Shown: positions 51,647 through 60,706 of the stretch, piece after piece
Position numbering within the stretch: the stretch's first letter is position 1
Layout: each line of letters opens with the position of its first letter
Assembly (NCBI RefSeq): GCF_014268495.2
Contig: NZ_CP077087.1
Coordinates: forward strand, 1,863,501-1,927,500
Length of the DNA: 64,000 nt
Source: Pseudomonas monsensis
Lineage (GTDB): Bacteria > Pseudomonadota > Gammaproteobacteria > Pseudomonadales > Pseudomonadaceae
Reading direction: 5' to 3'
Notes under the pieces: model-generated
The model's input: only the letters and a program-made list of their open reading frames with translations
What the model was told of the DNA's origin: nothing
Databases searched by the model: none
Position numbers and translations under genes: made by a program

Positions 51647-53848
51647 TCAGAAGGTCTGGCCGAGATTCAGGTACACCGCCTGCTCGTTGGCATCATTCAG
51701 CCCGTAACTGAAATTCAACGGCCCCAATGGTGTATCGAACCCGATAAACACACTGGCGGCATTGATGTAGCCACTGTCGAATTCATTGTCGTTGTTCCAT
51801 GCCCGGCCACGCTCCAGCGAAGCACCGGCGTACAGCGGGAAGTCCAGCGGCAGGTAGGCGCGTGGGGTCAGGCGGCGGTAATACACCGCCCGCAACAGAC
51901 TGACGTTCTGTCCCGAAATCGCATCCTCACGGAAGCCCGACAACTGCCGCGCACCGCCGAGCAGGAAGCTGGAAGTGACCACGTTGGTGTCGTCGAGTGT
52001 GCGCCCGTAACGCCCGCCGAGTATCAGCGTGTCCGGCCCGCGGCTCATGGCTTTATCGAGTTTGAATTCCCATTGCCGGTAGCGTGTGTCTGACCCCAGG
52101 CTCGGTTCGAATTGCAGCAGTGTCAGACTGATGTCCTTGCCTTCGTGCGGGTAGTAGACGTTGTCCAGCGAGTCGTAGGAGTACTTCAGCGAATAGAAGC
52201 CTTCGTTGAAATGCTCGCTGGGCAGGTCCTGATCGCCAATGCGCACGTCAGCCTTGCCCCACGCCTCGCCGACGCCAAAGCGCACTTCACCGTTGTTGCC
52301 GATCTGCCGGCCGACATTCAGCGCCATGCCATAGCGTTCGACGCGGTACTGCGCGATCGGATCGTTATCGAGCACGGCATCGACGTTCTGCGCTTCGAAC
52401 ACCACCGACGGGGCGATGAAGTAGCGCGAGCCGACGTCCAGCGGCTGGTAGAACTCGCTGTACAGCTCCTGTTTATCGCCAATTTGCGCGCGGGTCAGCC
52501 ATTCCGCGCCGAGCCGATTGATGCCGTTGACCCGGTAACTGGCACCGAGGTTGAAAGCGCTGTCGCCACGCATATCGTCCGACAGGTTGAGGCCGACCCG
52601 CAGGTAATCGGTGCCGCTGCGCTTGCCACGGGCACTGATGACCAAGGTGTGATCCTGCCCCTTGTGCACGACGCGGTATTGCACCTGCTCGAAGTAGTCG
52701 AGGCCATACAGGGTGCCCATGTCCGAGTGCAGGCGCCCCAGGTCCAGCGGTTCGCCGATGTGCTGGCGGATGTAGTAACGAATGACATCGTCATCGACTT
52801 TCGAATTGTTCTCGACCTTGATCGCGGTGATGATCGGTGTGCGCTGGCCCGGCGAGCGGGCAGCGTTGAGTTCGGCATCCTGGGATTCGGCGGGTTTGAG
52901 CACGGCGAGGCGGGCGTCGAGAATTCGCGTCGCGCGGTAACCGGCGTCGATCATGTCCTGCGCCTTGCCGAAGTCGGTGACGCCGAACGCCGCCAGCGCC
53001 GGCTGGATAAGGACATCCGACGGTTTCAGGGCCGCGAGTTGCTCTTCGGAGTTACGCCGGGTCATCAGGGTGATCGACTGGTTCAGTACGTCGACCACGG
53101 TGGTCAGCTGCTTGCTGTTGCGCAGGGGCGTTCCGATATCGACGACGATGGCGACGTCGACCCCCATTTCCCGCGCCACGTCGAGGGGGATGTTGTCGGT
53201 CATGCCGCCGTCCACCAGCAACCGGCCATCGAGTTCCACCGGGGCGAACACCGCCGGGATCGACATGCTGGCGCGAATCACCTGGGGCAGGTGACCCTTG
53301 CGGAACACCACTTTTTCGCCATTGGCGATGTCGGTGGCGACGGCGCGGAACGGGATCGGCAGCTTGTCGAAATCCCGTGTATCGCTGGTATGCGCCAGCA
53401 GGCTCTCCAGCAACAGTGCGAGGTTCTGCCCCTGAATCACCCCCAGCGGCAGGCCGAGGCTGCCGTCGTCGCGAAAGCTCAGTTTCTGTTTCACCAGAAA
53501 GTCGCGGTCATCCTGCTTGCGCCGAAACGGCACGTCTTCCCGGGGCGGGGCGTCGGACAGCGCCTGTTGCCAGTCGATGTTCAGGGCGAGTTTTTCCAGC
53601 TCGTCGATCTTGTAGCCCGAGGCATACAGGCCGCCGACCACCGCGCCCATGCTGGTGCCGGCAATCGCGTCGATCTTGATACCTTGCTCTTCCAGCGCCT
53701 TGAGCACGCCGATGTGCGCCAGGCCACGCGCAGCGCCACCGGACAGCACCAGGCCGACTTTTGGCCGCGTAGCTTCGTTGGCAGGGGCGCTGGCGTGAAC
53801 GAACAAGGGCAGGAAACCAAGCAGCAGGCAGAGCAGCAGACGGCGCAT
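51647..53848 (-). CDS. plpD: Patatin-like phospholipase PlpD, type Vd secreted
   Basis: 733 residues, matching PlpD (P. aeruginosa PA3339). A signal peptide (about 1-19) is followed by a patatin domain: oxyanion loop S-G-G-A-A-R-G (36-42), nucleophile G-T-S-M-G with Ser 66, and D-G-G with Asp 213. A POTRA-like domain (about 330-400) follows. The C-terminal half is a beta-barrel (F-N-L-G-A-S-Y-R-V, G-S-R-Y-F-I-A-P-S-V-V-F) ending in a terminal Phe (L-N-L-G-Q-T-F). The lipase part is exported through its own barrel and acts on phospholipids. Single gene, convergent with the FimV-like gene. Confidence 0.93.
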   Translation of the reverse strand: MRRLLLCLLLGFLPLFVHASAPANEATRPKVGLVLSGGAARGLAHIGVLKALEEQGIKIDAIAGTSMGAVVGGLYASGYKIDELEKLALNIDWQQALSDAPPREDVPFRRKQDDRDFLVKQKLSFRDDGSLGLPLGVIQGQNLALLLESLLAHTSDTRDFDKLPIPFRAVATDIANGEKVVFRKGHLPQVIRASMSIPAVFAPVELDGRLLVDGGMTDNIPLDVAREMGVDVAIVVDIGTPLRNSKQLTTVVDVLNQSITLMTRRNSEEQLAALKPSDVLIQPALAAFGVTDFGKAQDMIDAGYRATRILDARLAVLKPAESQDAELNAARSPGQRTPIITAIKVENNSKVDDDVIRYYIRQHIGEPLDLGRLHSDMGTLYGLDYFEQVQYRVVHKGQDHTLVISARGKRSGTDYLRVGLNLSDDMRGDSAFNLGASYRVNGINRLGAEWLTRAQIGDKQELYSEFYQPLDVGSRYFIAPSVVFEAQNVDAVLDNDPIAQYRVERYGMALNVGRQIGNNGEVRFGVGEAWGKADVRIGDQDLPSEHFNEGFYSLKYSYDSLDNVYYPHEGKDISLTLLQFEPSLGSDTRYRQWEFKLDKAMSRGPDTLILGGRYGRTLDDTNVVTSSFLLGGARQLSGFREDAISGQNVSLLRAVYYRRLTPRAYLPLDFPLYAGASLERGRAWNNDNEFDSGYINAASVFIGFDTPLGPLNFSYGLNDANEQAVYLNLGQTF

Positions 53849-53919
53849 TGTGAGTCTCGGGGCAAACTGTAAAGCCGGCTATTATAGCGGCGCCCTCTGT
53901 CTCAGGAGTTTCAGCGAAC

Positions 53920-54207
53920 ATGACCGCCGCAAAAGCAGAAGTTGTCATCACCTATTGCACGCAATGCCAATGGCTGTTGCGCGCCGCATGGCTGGCCCAG
54001 GAGTTGCTCAGCACCTTTGCCGACGACCTCGGCAAAGTCTCGTTGGTGCCGGGCACCGGCGGGGTGTTTCACATCACCTGCGCTGGCGTGCAGATCTGGG
54101 AGCGCAAGGCCGACGGTGGCTTTCCCGAAGCCAAGGTGTTGAAGCAACGGGTGCGCGATCAGATCGACCCTGACCGCGACCTCGGCCACAACGACCGCAC
54201 TCAGTGA
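53920..54207 (+). CDS. SelT/SelW/SelH family redox protein
   Basis: 95 residues. The opening V-V-I-T-Y-C-T-Q-C-Q-W-L-L-R-A-A-W-L-A-Q-E-L-L has the C-X-X-C pair of the Rdx/SelW thioredoxin-like fold, with cysteines in place of selenocysteine. It ends with K-V-L-K-Q-R-V-R-D-Q-I-D-P. A redox function is inferred from the family. The last seven bases overlap the end of the convergent EamA gene. Confidence 0.87.
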   Translation: MTAAKAEVVITYCTQCQWLLRAAWLAQELLSTFADDLGKVSLVPGTGGVFHITCAGVQIWERKADGGFPEAKVLKQRVRDQIDPDRDLGHNDRTQ

Positions 54208-55094
54208 GACGCGGCCTCGGCGGCGACGGTTTTCTTGTCCGCATGGCCTGACATCCGCGCCGACACGACGATCGCGACGATGATCAGTGCACCACCGAGC
54301 AACATCCGCAGTGTCGGGTTCTCATCAAACAGCAGCCAGGCAACGGTGATGCCGTAAACCGGTTCCATCGCAAACACCACCGCTGCCGTGCGCGCCTTGA
54401 TCACCGCCAGACTGGCCACGAACAGGCTGTGGGCCACCCCGGTGCAGAACACCCCGAGCAGGCCGATCCACAGCCAGTCCAGTGCGCGCACTTCGCTGAG
54501 TTGCGGCGCCGCGACCGGCAGCAGGCACACGGCGACCACGACGTTCTGACACAGCGCCGCCTGCACCGCCGGGATGCGCCCGGAGCTGGCGCGATTGGTC
54601 AGTGACAGCAGGGAAAACAACAGGCCGGACAGCACCGCCCAAAGCAGGCCGGTGGTCGCGCCACTGGCCAGATCGAACGCCGGCGTCACCAGCACCAGGC
54701 CGACCGTGACCAGCACCACCAGCACGATCTCGTTGGCGCGGATGCGTTCGCGGAAGATCAGCCCTTCGAGAATCACCGTGAACGCCGGGAAACTGGCAAA
54801 GCCCAGCGTCGCAATCGCCACCCCGGCGATTTTTACCGAAACGAAAAAGCTCACCCAATGCCCGGCCAGCAACACACCGCTGAGGGCGAGGCGTCGCCAG
54901 TCCACGGCCTGGAGTTTTTGCCAGCCGTTCTGGCTGGCAAAACGGGCAAAAAAAGCCAGGGCGAGCACGGCGAACGCGGCACGGCCGAACACGATCACGG
55001 CAGGTGATGCCGCAGCGAGTTTGCCGAACACACCGGTCAGGCCGAACATCAGGGCGCCAATATGCAGGGCGCCAAGGGCGGTACGCGGGGTCAT
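54201..55094 (-). CDS. EamA/DMT-family transporter
   Basis: 297 residues from ATG 55094; AAGGA lies six bases upstream and the upstream open frame is not protein-like. Ten membrane helices in two EamA repeats, with F-G-L-T-G-V-F-G-K-L-A near the start and A-M-E-P-V-Y-G-I-T-V-A-W-L-L-F-D-E in repeat two. A small-metabolite exporter of unknown substrate. It follows an AraC regulator gene by 97 bases in the same direction, which suggests control by it. Confidence 0.88.
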   Translation of the reverse strand: MTPRTALGALHIGALMFGLTGVFGKLAAASPAVIVFGRAAFAVLALAFFARFASQNGWQKLQAVDWRRLALSGVLLAGHWVSFFVSVKIAGVAIATLGFASFPAFTVILEGLIFRERIRANEIVLVVLVTVGLVLVTPAFDLASGATTGLLWAVLSGLLFSLLSLTNRASSGRIPAVQAALCQNVVVAVCLLPVAAPQLSEVRALDWLWIGLLGVFCTGVAHSLFVASLAVIKARTAAVVFAMEPVYGITVAWLLFDENPTLRMLLGGALIIVAIVVSARMSGHADKKTVAAEAASH

Positions 55095-55191
55095 CGCAAT
55101 CCTTAATTCAGGCACATATTCAACGGTAGGCGCAGCCTTCGGCGGCGCCTGCACATTGAATCGTATGCAGGCTGATAAGTCTGTCGGCAGA

Positions 55192-55956
55192 CTAGCGTCT
55201 TTTGTTGCAGGACTCGCGTCGAAGCTGGCCGGGTGATGAACCGAACTCACGCAGGACTGCGGCTGAAAAAGCACTTTGCGAGGTATAGCCTACGCGGCTG
55301 CCTACTTCGCCGATCGGCAGTGCAGTGTCGCGTAACAGTCGCACCGCCAGATGCAGGCGCCGGCTGCGAATGTAGTCCATCGGCGTCTGTCCGCATTCGG
55401 CCATGAACCGCGCATGCAGGCGCGCGCTGGACAGGCCGGCGATGCGCGCCAGGTCGGCGACTTGCAGTGGATAGGCGGCGTATTGCTCGATGTGCGCGTC
55501 CAGCGCTGCGTAGGGCAGGCGGCGCGCGGCGAGTTCGGCCGGCCTGGCATGATTGAGGCTGGCCAGCAGCAACACGGCACCCTGGCGAGCGATCAGCGGA
55601 TCACTGATGGGGCTGCTGGCCAGCCAGCTGACCAATTGGCTTTGCCCGGTATCCAGTGTCCGGCGCGCCGGATTGTCGAGCAGGCGGCGACTGGCCTCGG
55701 CATGCTCGCCCAATGACTCTGTTACCCACGGCCCCTCAGGGATGTCGAGCACCAGGCAGCGACTGCCATCAGGGCTGCCGCAGGCATGATGGGCGCCGGA
55801 CGGGACGACCACGAAACTCTGCTGGCGCACCTGACTGCCCTGGCCCTCGACCTCGAAATCCAGCGCGCCCGATAACCCGAACACCAGTTGAGCGTGCTCG
55901 TGGCTGTGGACGATCAGATCATGGGTGTAGTCGCGCAGGGTGAGGATCGGTCGCAT
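55192..55956 (-). CDS. AraC-family regulator with cupin domain
   Basis: 254 residues from ATG 55956 (GGAGA nine bases upstream). The N-terminus is a cupin sensor (H-S-H-E-H-A-Q-L-V-F-G-L-S-G, then V-V-P-S-G-A-H-H-A). The C-terminal double helix-turn-helix reads V-A-D-L-A-R-I-A-G-L-S-S-A-R-L-H-A-R-F and I-G-E-V-G-S-R-V-G-Y-T-S-Q-S-A-F-S-A-A-V-L-R-E-F-G. Likely activator of the adjacent exporter gene; effector unknown. Confidence 0.9.
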   Translation of the reverse strand: MRPILTLRDYTHDLIVHSHEHAQLVFGLSGALDFEVEGQGSQVRQQSFVVVPSGAHHACGSPDGSRCLVLDIPEGPWVTESLGEHAEASRRLLDNPARRTLDTGQSQLVSWLASSPISDPLIARQGAVLLLASLNHARPAELAARRLPYAALDAHIEQYAAYPLQVADLARIAGLSSARLHARFMAECGQTPMDYIRSRRLHLAVRLLRDTALPIGEVGSRVGYTSQSAFSAAVLREFGSSPGQLRRESCNKRR

Positions 55957-56091
55957 CGCAGTTCGTCTCCGAAGTGATCGCCAGTCTACACCGGCCCGCG
56001 CCGGATGCGTTGTCACAGGACTGACTCGCGCCTGTCATGGTCGATTAACCGGACGGGCGCACTCTGGCGAAAACATCGTAGAGGGTTGCCC

Positions 56092-56907
56092 ATGACCAGC
56101 GCCGAGCTTGCCAAACCCAGCCGTAAACAGCGAGTGCGCACCTTGTGGATTTCCGACGTGCACCTGGGCACGCGGGATTGCCAGGCGGAACACTTGTCGA
56201 CGTTTCTCAAGGGCTATCACGCCGACAAGATCTACCTGGTCGGGGACATCATCGACGGTTGGAAACTGCGTGGCGGCATGTATTGGCCACAAGCGCACAC
56301 CAACGTGATCCGCCGCTTGCTGACCATGAGCAAGCGCGGCACCGAAGTGATTTACGTCACCGGCAACCACGACGAATTCCTGCGCCGCTATTCGAAGCTG
56401 ATTCTGGGCAATATCCAGTTGGTCGACGAGGCGGTGCATGTCACGGCAGACGGGCGGCATTTGCTGGTGATTCACGGCGATCAGTTCGATGTGATCACCC
56501 GCTATCATCGCTGGCTGGCCTTCCTCGGCGACTCGGCCTACGAATTCACCCTGACCCTCAACCGCTGGCTCAATCACTGGCGTGCGCGGTATGGCTACGG
56601 GTACTGGTCGTTGTCGGCGTATCTCAAGCACAAGGTGAAAACCGCAGTGAGCTTCATCAGCGACTTCGAAGAAGCCATCGCCCATGAATGCGTGAAGCGC
56701 GAGCTGCATGGTGTGGTCTGCGGGCATATTCACCATGCCGAGATCCGCAAGGTTGGCGAGGTCGATTACCTCAATTGCGGCGACTGGGTGGAATCGTGCA
56801 CGGCGTTGATCGAGCATTGGGACGGCACGATCGAGTTGTATCGCCTGGCGGATGCCCAGGCGCGCGAAGCGCAGCTCAAGGCGGCTAAAGTCGCGGAACT
56901 GGCCTGA
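56092..56907 (+). CDS. UDP-2,3-diacylglucosamine diphosphatase-like metallophosphoesterase
   Basis: 271 residues from ATG 56092 with GAGGG six bases upstream. Metal ligands of the calcineurin-like fold: S-D-V-H-L-G (Asp 22, His 24), G-D-I-I-D-G-W (Asp 52), G-N-H-D-E (Asn 92, His 93), I-H-G-D (His 128) and C-G-H-I-H-H. The sequence belongs to the LpxH-related group, but the normal LpxH of Pseudomonas is about 240 residues and this looks like the longer paralogous subgroup, so a role in lipid A synthesis is not assured. Confidence 0.82.
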   Translation: MTSAELAKPSRKQRVRTLWISDVHLGTRDCQAEHLSTFLKGYHADKIYLVGDIIDGWKLRGGMYWPQAHTNVIRRLLTMSKRGTEVIYVTGNHDEFLRRYSKLILGNIQLVDEAVHVTADGRHLLVIHGDQFDVITRYHRWLAFLGDSAYEFTLTLNRWLNHWRARYGYGYWSLSAYLKHKVKTAVSFISDFEEAIAHECVKRELHGVVCGHIHHAEIRKVGEVDYLNCGDWVESCTALIEHWDGTIELYRLADAQAREAQLKAAKVAELA

Positions 56908-56925
56908 GTCTCGGGTGGTTTAGAG

Positions 56926-57008
56926 GGCCTCATCGCTGGCAAGCCAGCTCCCACAGGTTTTGTGAACGGCACACAACCTGTGGGAGCTGGCTTGCCAGCG
57001 ATGAGGCC
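56926..57008. repeat. REP doublet, perfect 34-base arms
   Basis: 56926-56959 and 56975-57008 are exact reverse complements with a 15-base loop. Almost the same sequence as 21695-21799, 35 kb away. It separates convergent genes. Confidence 0.87.
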
Positions 57009-57021
57009 AGTACAAACAACA

Positions 57022-57615
57022 TCAAGCGGTGGTGGTGTGTTCTTCCATTGCGGCTTTGTAAATCGAGTTCTTCGGCTGCGCAAACAGCCTTTCCACCATC
57101 GGCTCGAAGAAACTCAGCGGCAGGGTGTCATAGGCTGGATCAAACGCCGCCGCATCGTACTTGGCACAAAACTCGGCGGTCGCCTGGAACTGCGGGTGCT
57201 CTTTGAACTGCTCGCGCAGATGCCGATCCATGCCCAGGTGATGGAAGAAATAGTAGCCCTGAAAGATGCCGTGCTTCTCGACCATCCACAGGTTCTCGGC
57301 ACTGACGAACGGCTTGAGGATCGCTGCGGCAATGTCCGGGTGGTTGTAGGAGCCCAAGGTGTCGCCAATGTCGTGCAGCAGCGCGCACACCACATATTCC
57401 TCATCGCGCCCGTCGCGCAAGGCTCGGGTTGCGGTTTGCAGCGAGTGGGTCAGGCGGTCCACCGGGAAGCCGCCGAAATCCCCTTCGAGCAATTTCAGGT
57501 GGGTCATGATCCGCGCCGGCAATTGTCTGGCGTAGGCACTGAAATCCGCCGCAATGATTGCCCAGTCTTCGTGGGTGCCGTCTTTCATGTGGGTGAAACG
57601 GGCGTTGGCGCTCAT
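57022..57615 (-). CDS. HD-domain protein
   Basis: 197 residues. Metal-binding candidates are His 57 (L-T-H-S-L-Q), His 81-Asp 82 (A-L-L-H-D-I-G-D), His 92 and His 115 (V-E-K-H-G-I-F). The 24-residue spacing between the first His and the HD pair is like that in PhnZ/MIOX-type HD oxygenases, but later ligands do not line up by eye. It may be a phosphohydrolase or a di-iron oxygenase. It precedes the Mpo1-like gene by 21 bases on the same strand. Confidence 0.8.
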   Translation of the reverse strand: MSANARFTHMKDGTHEDWAIIAADFSAYARQLPARIMTHLKLLEGDFGGFPVDRLTHSLQTATRALRDGRDEEYVVCALLHDIGDTLGSYNHPDIAAAILKPFVSAENLWMVEKHGIFQGYYFFHHLGMDRHLREQFKEHPQFQATAEFCAKYDAAAFDPAYDTLPLSFFEPMVERLFAQPKNSIYKAAMEEHTTTA

Positions 57616-57636
57616 CGGCGATCCTCGTCGGGTTGT

Positions 57637-57948
57637 TCAGAACGCCACGCGACCCAGGATCATGTCGCGGTACATGACGAAGTCGCCGAGCAGGCTGTAC
57701 AGCGGATGCTGAAACGTCGCCGGGCGGTTTTTCTCGAAAAAGAAATGCCCGATCCAGGCGAAGCTGTAGCCGGCCAGCGGCAAGGCCAACAATAGCAGCC
57801 AGGCGCCTTTGGCGAGAGTCAGGGCCAGAATAAGAATCACCAGTGTCGTGCCGATGAAATGCAGGCGCCGACAGGTGCTGTTGCTGTGCTCGCTGAGGTA
57901 ATACGGATAGAACTCAGCGAAGCTGTTGAAATGCTTTATGTTTTCCAC
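57637..57948 (-). CDS. Mpo1/YGL010w-like (DUF962) membrane protein
   Basis: 103 residues from GTG 57948 (V-E-N-I-K-H-F-N-S-F); the frame is open to 58023 and the start is uncertain. The sequence F-Y-P-Y-Y-L-S-E-H-S-N-S-T-C-R-R-L-H-F-I-G and G-Y-S-F-A-W-I-G-H-F-F-F-E-K-N-R-P-A-T-F is the DUF962 signature with its conserved histidines. The yeast member Mpo1 is an iron-dependent 2-hydroxy fatty acid dioxygenase; the bacterial function is not proven. Two to three membrane helices. Confidence 0.87.
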   Translation of the reverse strand: MENIKHFNSFAEFYPYYLSEHSNSTCRRLHFIGTTLVILILALTLAKGAWLLLLALPLAGYSFAWIGHFFFEKNRPATFQHPLYSLLGDFVMYRDMILGRVAF

Positions 57949-58112
57949 GACCGCGTTCTCTGTGGTTATTGTTCTGGCGACGAGTTGTTCTGCGGGTAGC
58001 CTATTTGAGTCTAGAGTGATCATGGGGGTGGGCCAGTGACAATCGGCGCCACTTTAGTATCCTTCGCAAATCGGGCCGTAGCATGCGGGCCATCATGTAA
58101 AAGAAAAACGCC

Positions 58113-59174
58113 ATGAGCGAACGAACGACTTCTGCAAGCTGGGCGATGGGGATTGTCAAAGCATTGGAGATGGACGGCCTGGATTGCCGGGCTCTGTTCA
58201 AGCAACTGGGGCTCGATTACGCGGCTCTGGATGATCCGGATGCACGTTTCCCGCAAGATTCCATGACCCGCCTGTGGCAAAGGGCGGTCGAGTTGTCCGG
58301 TAACCCGGCGATCGGCCTGAACATGGGAAAAGTGGTGCGGCCGGCGTCGTTTCACGTCGCCGGCTACGCGTTGATGTCGAGCAACACGCTGGCCGAAGGC
58401 TTTCAACGCTTGGTGCGTTATCAACGGATCATTGCCGAAAGTGCCGACCTGAGTTTTCGCCTGCTCGATGAAGGTTATGCGCTGATTCTGACCGTGCACG
58501 GCGATCATCTGCCGCCGACCCGACAAAGCGCCGAAGCCTCGCTGGCCTGCGCGCTGGGCCTGTGCGGCTGGTTGACCGGGCGCACGCTGCACCCGGTCAA
58601 AGTGTTGGTGCAGGGCGATCAGCCCGCCGATCTGGAGCCTTATAAACAAGCCTTTCACGCGCCCCTGGTGTTCAACGCACCGTATGACGCACTGATCTTC
58701 GAACGCGCGGATATGGAAGCGCCGCTACCGACGGCCAATGAAGCGATGGCGCTGCTGCACGACCGGTTTGCCGGGGAATATCTGGCGCGCTTTTCCGAAA
58801 GCCGCGTGACCCATAAGGCGCGGCAGGTGTTGTGCCGGTTGTTGCCACAAGGCGAACCGAAGCGCGACACCGTGGCGCAGACCCTGCACCTGTCGCAACG
58901 GACCTTGCAGCGCCGCTTGCAGGAGGAGGGCACCAGTTTTCAGCAGTTGCTCGATGACACCCGCCGCGAACTGGCCGAACAGTATCTGGCGCAACCGAGC
59001 ATGACCCTGCTGGAGATCGCTTATCTGCTGGGATTTGCCGATCCGAGTAATTTCTTCCGCGCCTTCCGCCGCTGGTTCGACACCACGCCCGGCGATTACC
59101 GGACGCGGTTGTTGCAGGCGCCGAACGCGGTCAGTGACGCCAAAAGGCCGGAATGCACAGCACAAACACCGTAA
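58113..59174 (+). CDS. AraC-family regulator with arabinose-binding-like N-domain (OruR-like layout)
   Basis: 353 residues. The first two thirds are the long helical/ligand domain (DUF-like Arabinose_bd) common in Pseudomonas AraC proteins of about 340 residues (F-P-Q-D-S-M-T-R-L-W-Q-R-A-V-E). The C-terminal helix-turn-helix pair is V-A-Q-T-L-H-L-S-Q-R-T-L-Q-R-R-L-Q-E-E-G and L-L-E-I-A-Y-L-L-G-F-A-D-P-S-N-F-F-R-A-F-R-R-W. Target genes are unknown. Its end overlaps the convergent trkH gene by 44 bases. Confidence 0.9.
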   Translation: MSERTTSASWAMGIVKALEMDGLDCRALFKQLGLDYAALDDPDARFPQDSMTRLWQRAVELSGNPAIGLNMGKVVRPASFHVAGYALMSSNTLAEGFQRLVRYQRIIAESADLSFRLLDEGYALILTVHGDHLPPTRQSAEASLACALGLCGWLTGRTLHPVKVLVQGDQPADLEPYKQAFHAPLVFNAPYDALIFERADMEAPLPTANEAMALLHDRFAGEYLARFSESRVTHKARQVLCRLLPQGEPKRDTVAQTLHLSQRTLQRRLQEEGTSFQQLLDDTRRELAEQYLAQPSMTLLEIAYLLGFADPSNFFRAFRRWFDTTPGDYRTRLLQAPNAVSDAKRPECTAQTP

Positions 59175-60585
59175 TGATTTCCAGGCGGCCGAGCAGCATG
59201 CCGAACGACAGAATCCACTTGGCGGCATCCGGCAGGGTGGCGAAGTTGCCCGCCGGGCCGATGGTTTCACCCAGGCCCGGGCCGACGCCGGACACGGTAC
59301 TCGCGGCGCCGGTCAGCGCGGTCATCCAGTCGACGCCGAGCAGCGACAGCAGCAGGGCAATCACGCAGATGGTGATGGCGAAGAAGAACGAGAAGGTCAG
59401 AATCGAGCGCACGATCTCTTCGTCTAGGCGGTGGCCGTTGTATTTCTGCTTGATCACCGCGCGTGGGTGAATCAGCTGGTTAAGGTTGGCCTTGAGCAGG
59501 ATGTAGGCGACCTGGAAGCGGAAAATCTTGATCCCGCCCGCTGTCGAGCCGGAACAGCCACCAACAAAACCCAGATAGAAGAACAGCATCAACGAGAAGT
59601 TGCCCCACAGGCTGTAGTCGCCCAGGGCAAACCCGGTGGTGGTGACCACCGAGGTCACGTTCAGCGCGACATGCCGCAACGCCTCCAGCCAGTGCAGTTT
59701 GGTCGTCCACCAGTACCAGGTGCCGAGTACCAGCCAGGTCACCAGCAACATCGCCAATAAACCCTGCACCTGCTGATCCCTGATCAACGCCTTGCGGTTG
59801 CCGCGCAATGTCGCCACGTAGAGAGTGAACGGCAGGCTGCCGAGGATCATGATCACGATCGCGACCCAGTGCACGGCCGGTTGTGTCCACTTGGCCAGGG
59901 ACTGGTCGGAGGTCGAGAACCCGCCCGTGGAGATCGCCGACATCGCATGGTTGATTGCATCGAACGGGCTCATCCCGGCCCACCAGAGCGCCAGGCTGCC
60001 GAGGATGGTGATGCCGACATACGCTGCCACAATCAGCCGCGCCACCATGTGCGAGCGCGGCATGACCTTTTCCGAACGGTCCGAGGATTCGGTCTGGAAC
60101 AGGCGCATGCCTCCGATGCGCAGCAACGGCAGAATCGCCACCGCCATGCCGATGAAGCCGATGCCGCCGAGCCAGTGCAGCAGAGAGCGCCACATCAGAA
60201 TTCCCGGGGACATGGTGTCGAGCCCGCTGAGCACGGTCGAACCGGTCGCGGTGATGCCGGACATACTTTCGAAAAACGAGTCGGTGTAGCTGATGTGCTG
60301 GGTCAGCAGAAATGGCAGTGCGGCGAAAATACACACCACCAGCCAGCTGCTGACGGTCAGCAAATACATGTCGCGGGGGCGCAGATGAATGTGTTCCGGC
60401 CGGCCGGGAATCACCAGCGCGAGGCCGGCGACGAAGGTGATCATGCTCGCCCAGAGGAACGACGGCAGGTCGCTGGTGCGCTCGAAAATCACCAGGGTGG
60501 CCATCGGCACGACCATGGCCACGGCCAGGGTGATCAGGAAGATGCCGATGATGAAACCAATGATCCGTAAGGTCGGCAACGCCAT
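59131..60585 (-). CDS. TrkH-family potassium uptake protein
   Basis: 484 residues, full length for TrkH. The four pore repeats each have a short selectivity strand: S-G-I-T-A-T-G-S-T-V, S-A-I-S-T-G-G-F-S-T-S, V-V-T-T-T-G-F-A and A-A-S-T-V-S-G-V-G-P. K+-translocating subunit that works with TrkA proteins in the inner membrane. The TrkA partner is not in the window. 3' end overlaps the AraC gene. Confidence 0.93.
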   Translation of the reverse strand: MALPTLRIIGFIIGIFLITLAVAMVVPMATLVIFERTSDLPSFLWASMITFVAGLALVIPGRPEHIHLRPRDMYLLTVSSWLVVCIFAALPFLLTQHISYTDSFFESMSGITATGSTVLSGLDTMSPGILMWRSLLHWLGGIGFIGMAVAILPLLRIGGMRLFQTESSDRSEKVMPRSHMVARLIVAAYVGITILGSLALWWAGMSPFDAINHAMSAISTGGFSTSDQSLAKWTQPAVHWVAIVIMILGSLPFTLYVATLRGNRKALIRDQQVQGLLAMLLVTWLVLGTWYWWTTKLHWLEALRHVALNVTSVVTTTGFALGDYSLWGNFSLMLFFYLGFVGGCSGSTAGGIKIFRFQVAYILLKANLNQLIHPRAVIKQKYNGHRLDEEIVRSILTFSFFFAITICVIALLLSLLGVDWMTALTGAASTVSGVGPGLGETIGPAGNFATLPDAAKWILSFGMLLGRLEIITVFVLCIPAFWRH

Positions 60586-60706
60586 GAAGTCCGCTCGGGC
60601 TGATGTGGGAAGGGCGCCATTCTACCCGTGGGGGCAGGCATGTAAACCGGCACCCGGTTGGCAGATACCGCTAGAATAGCTGCACATTTTTCTCAGGAGG
60701 TGGCCG

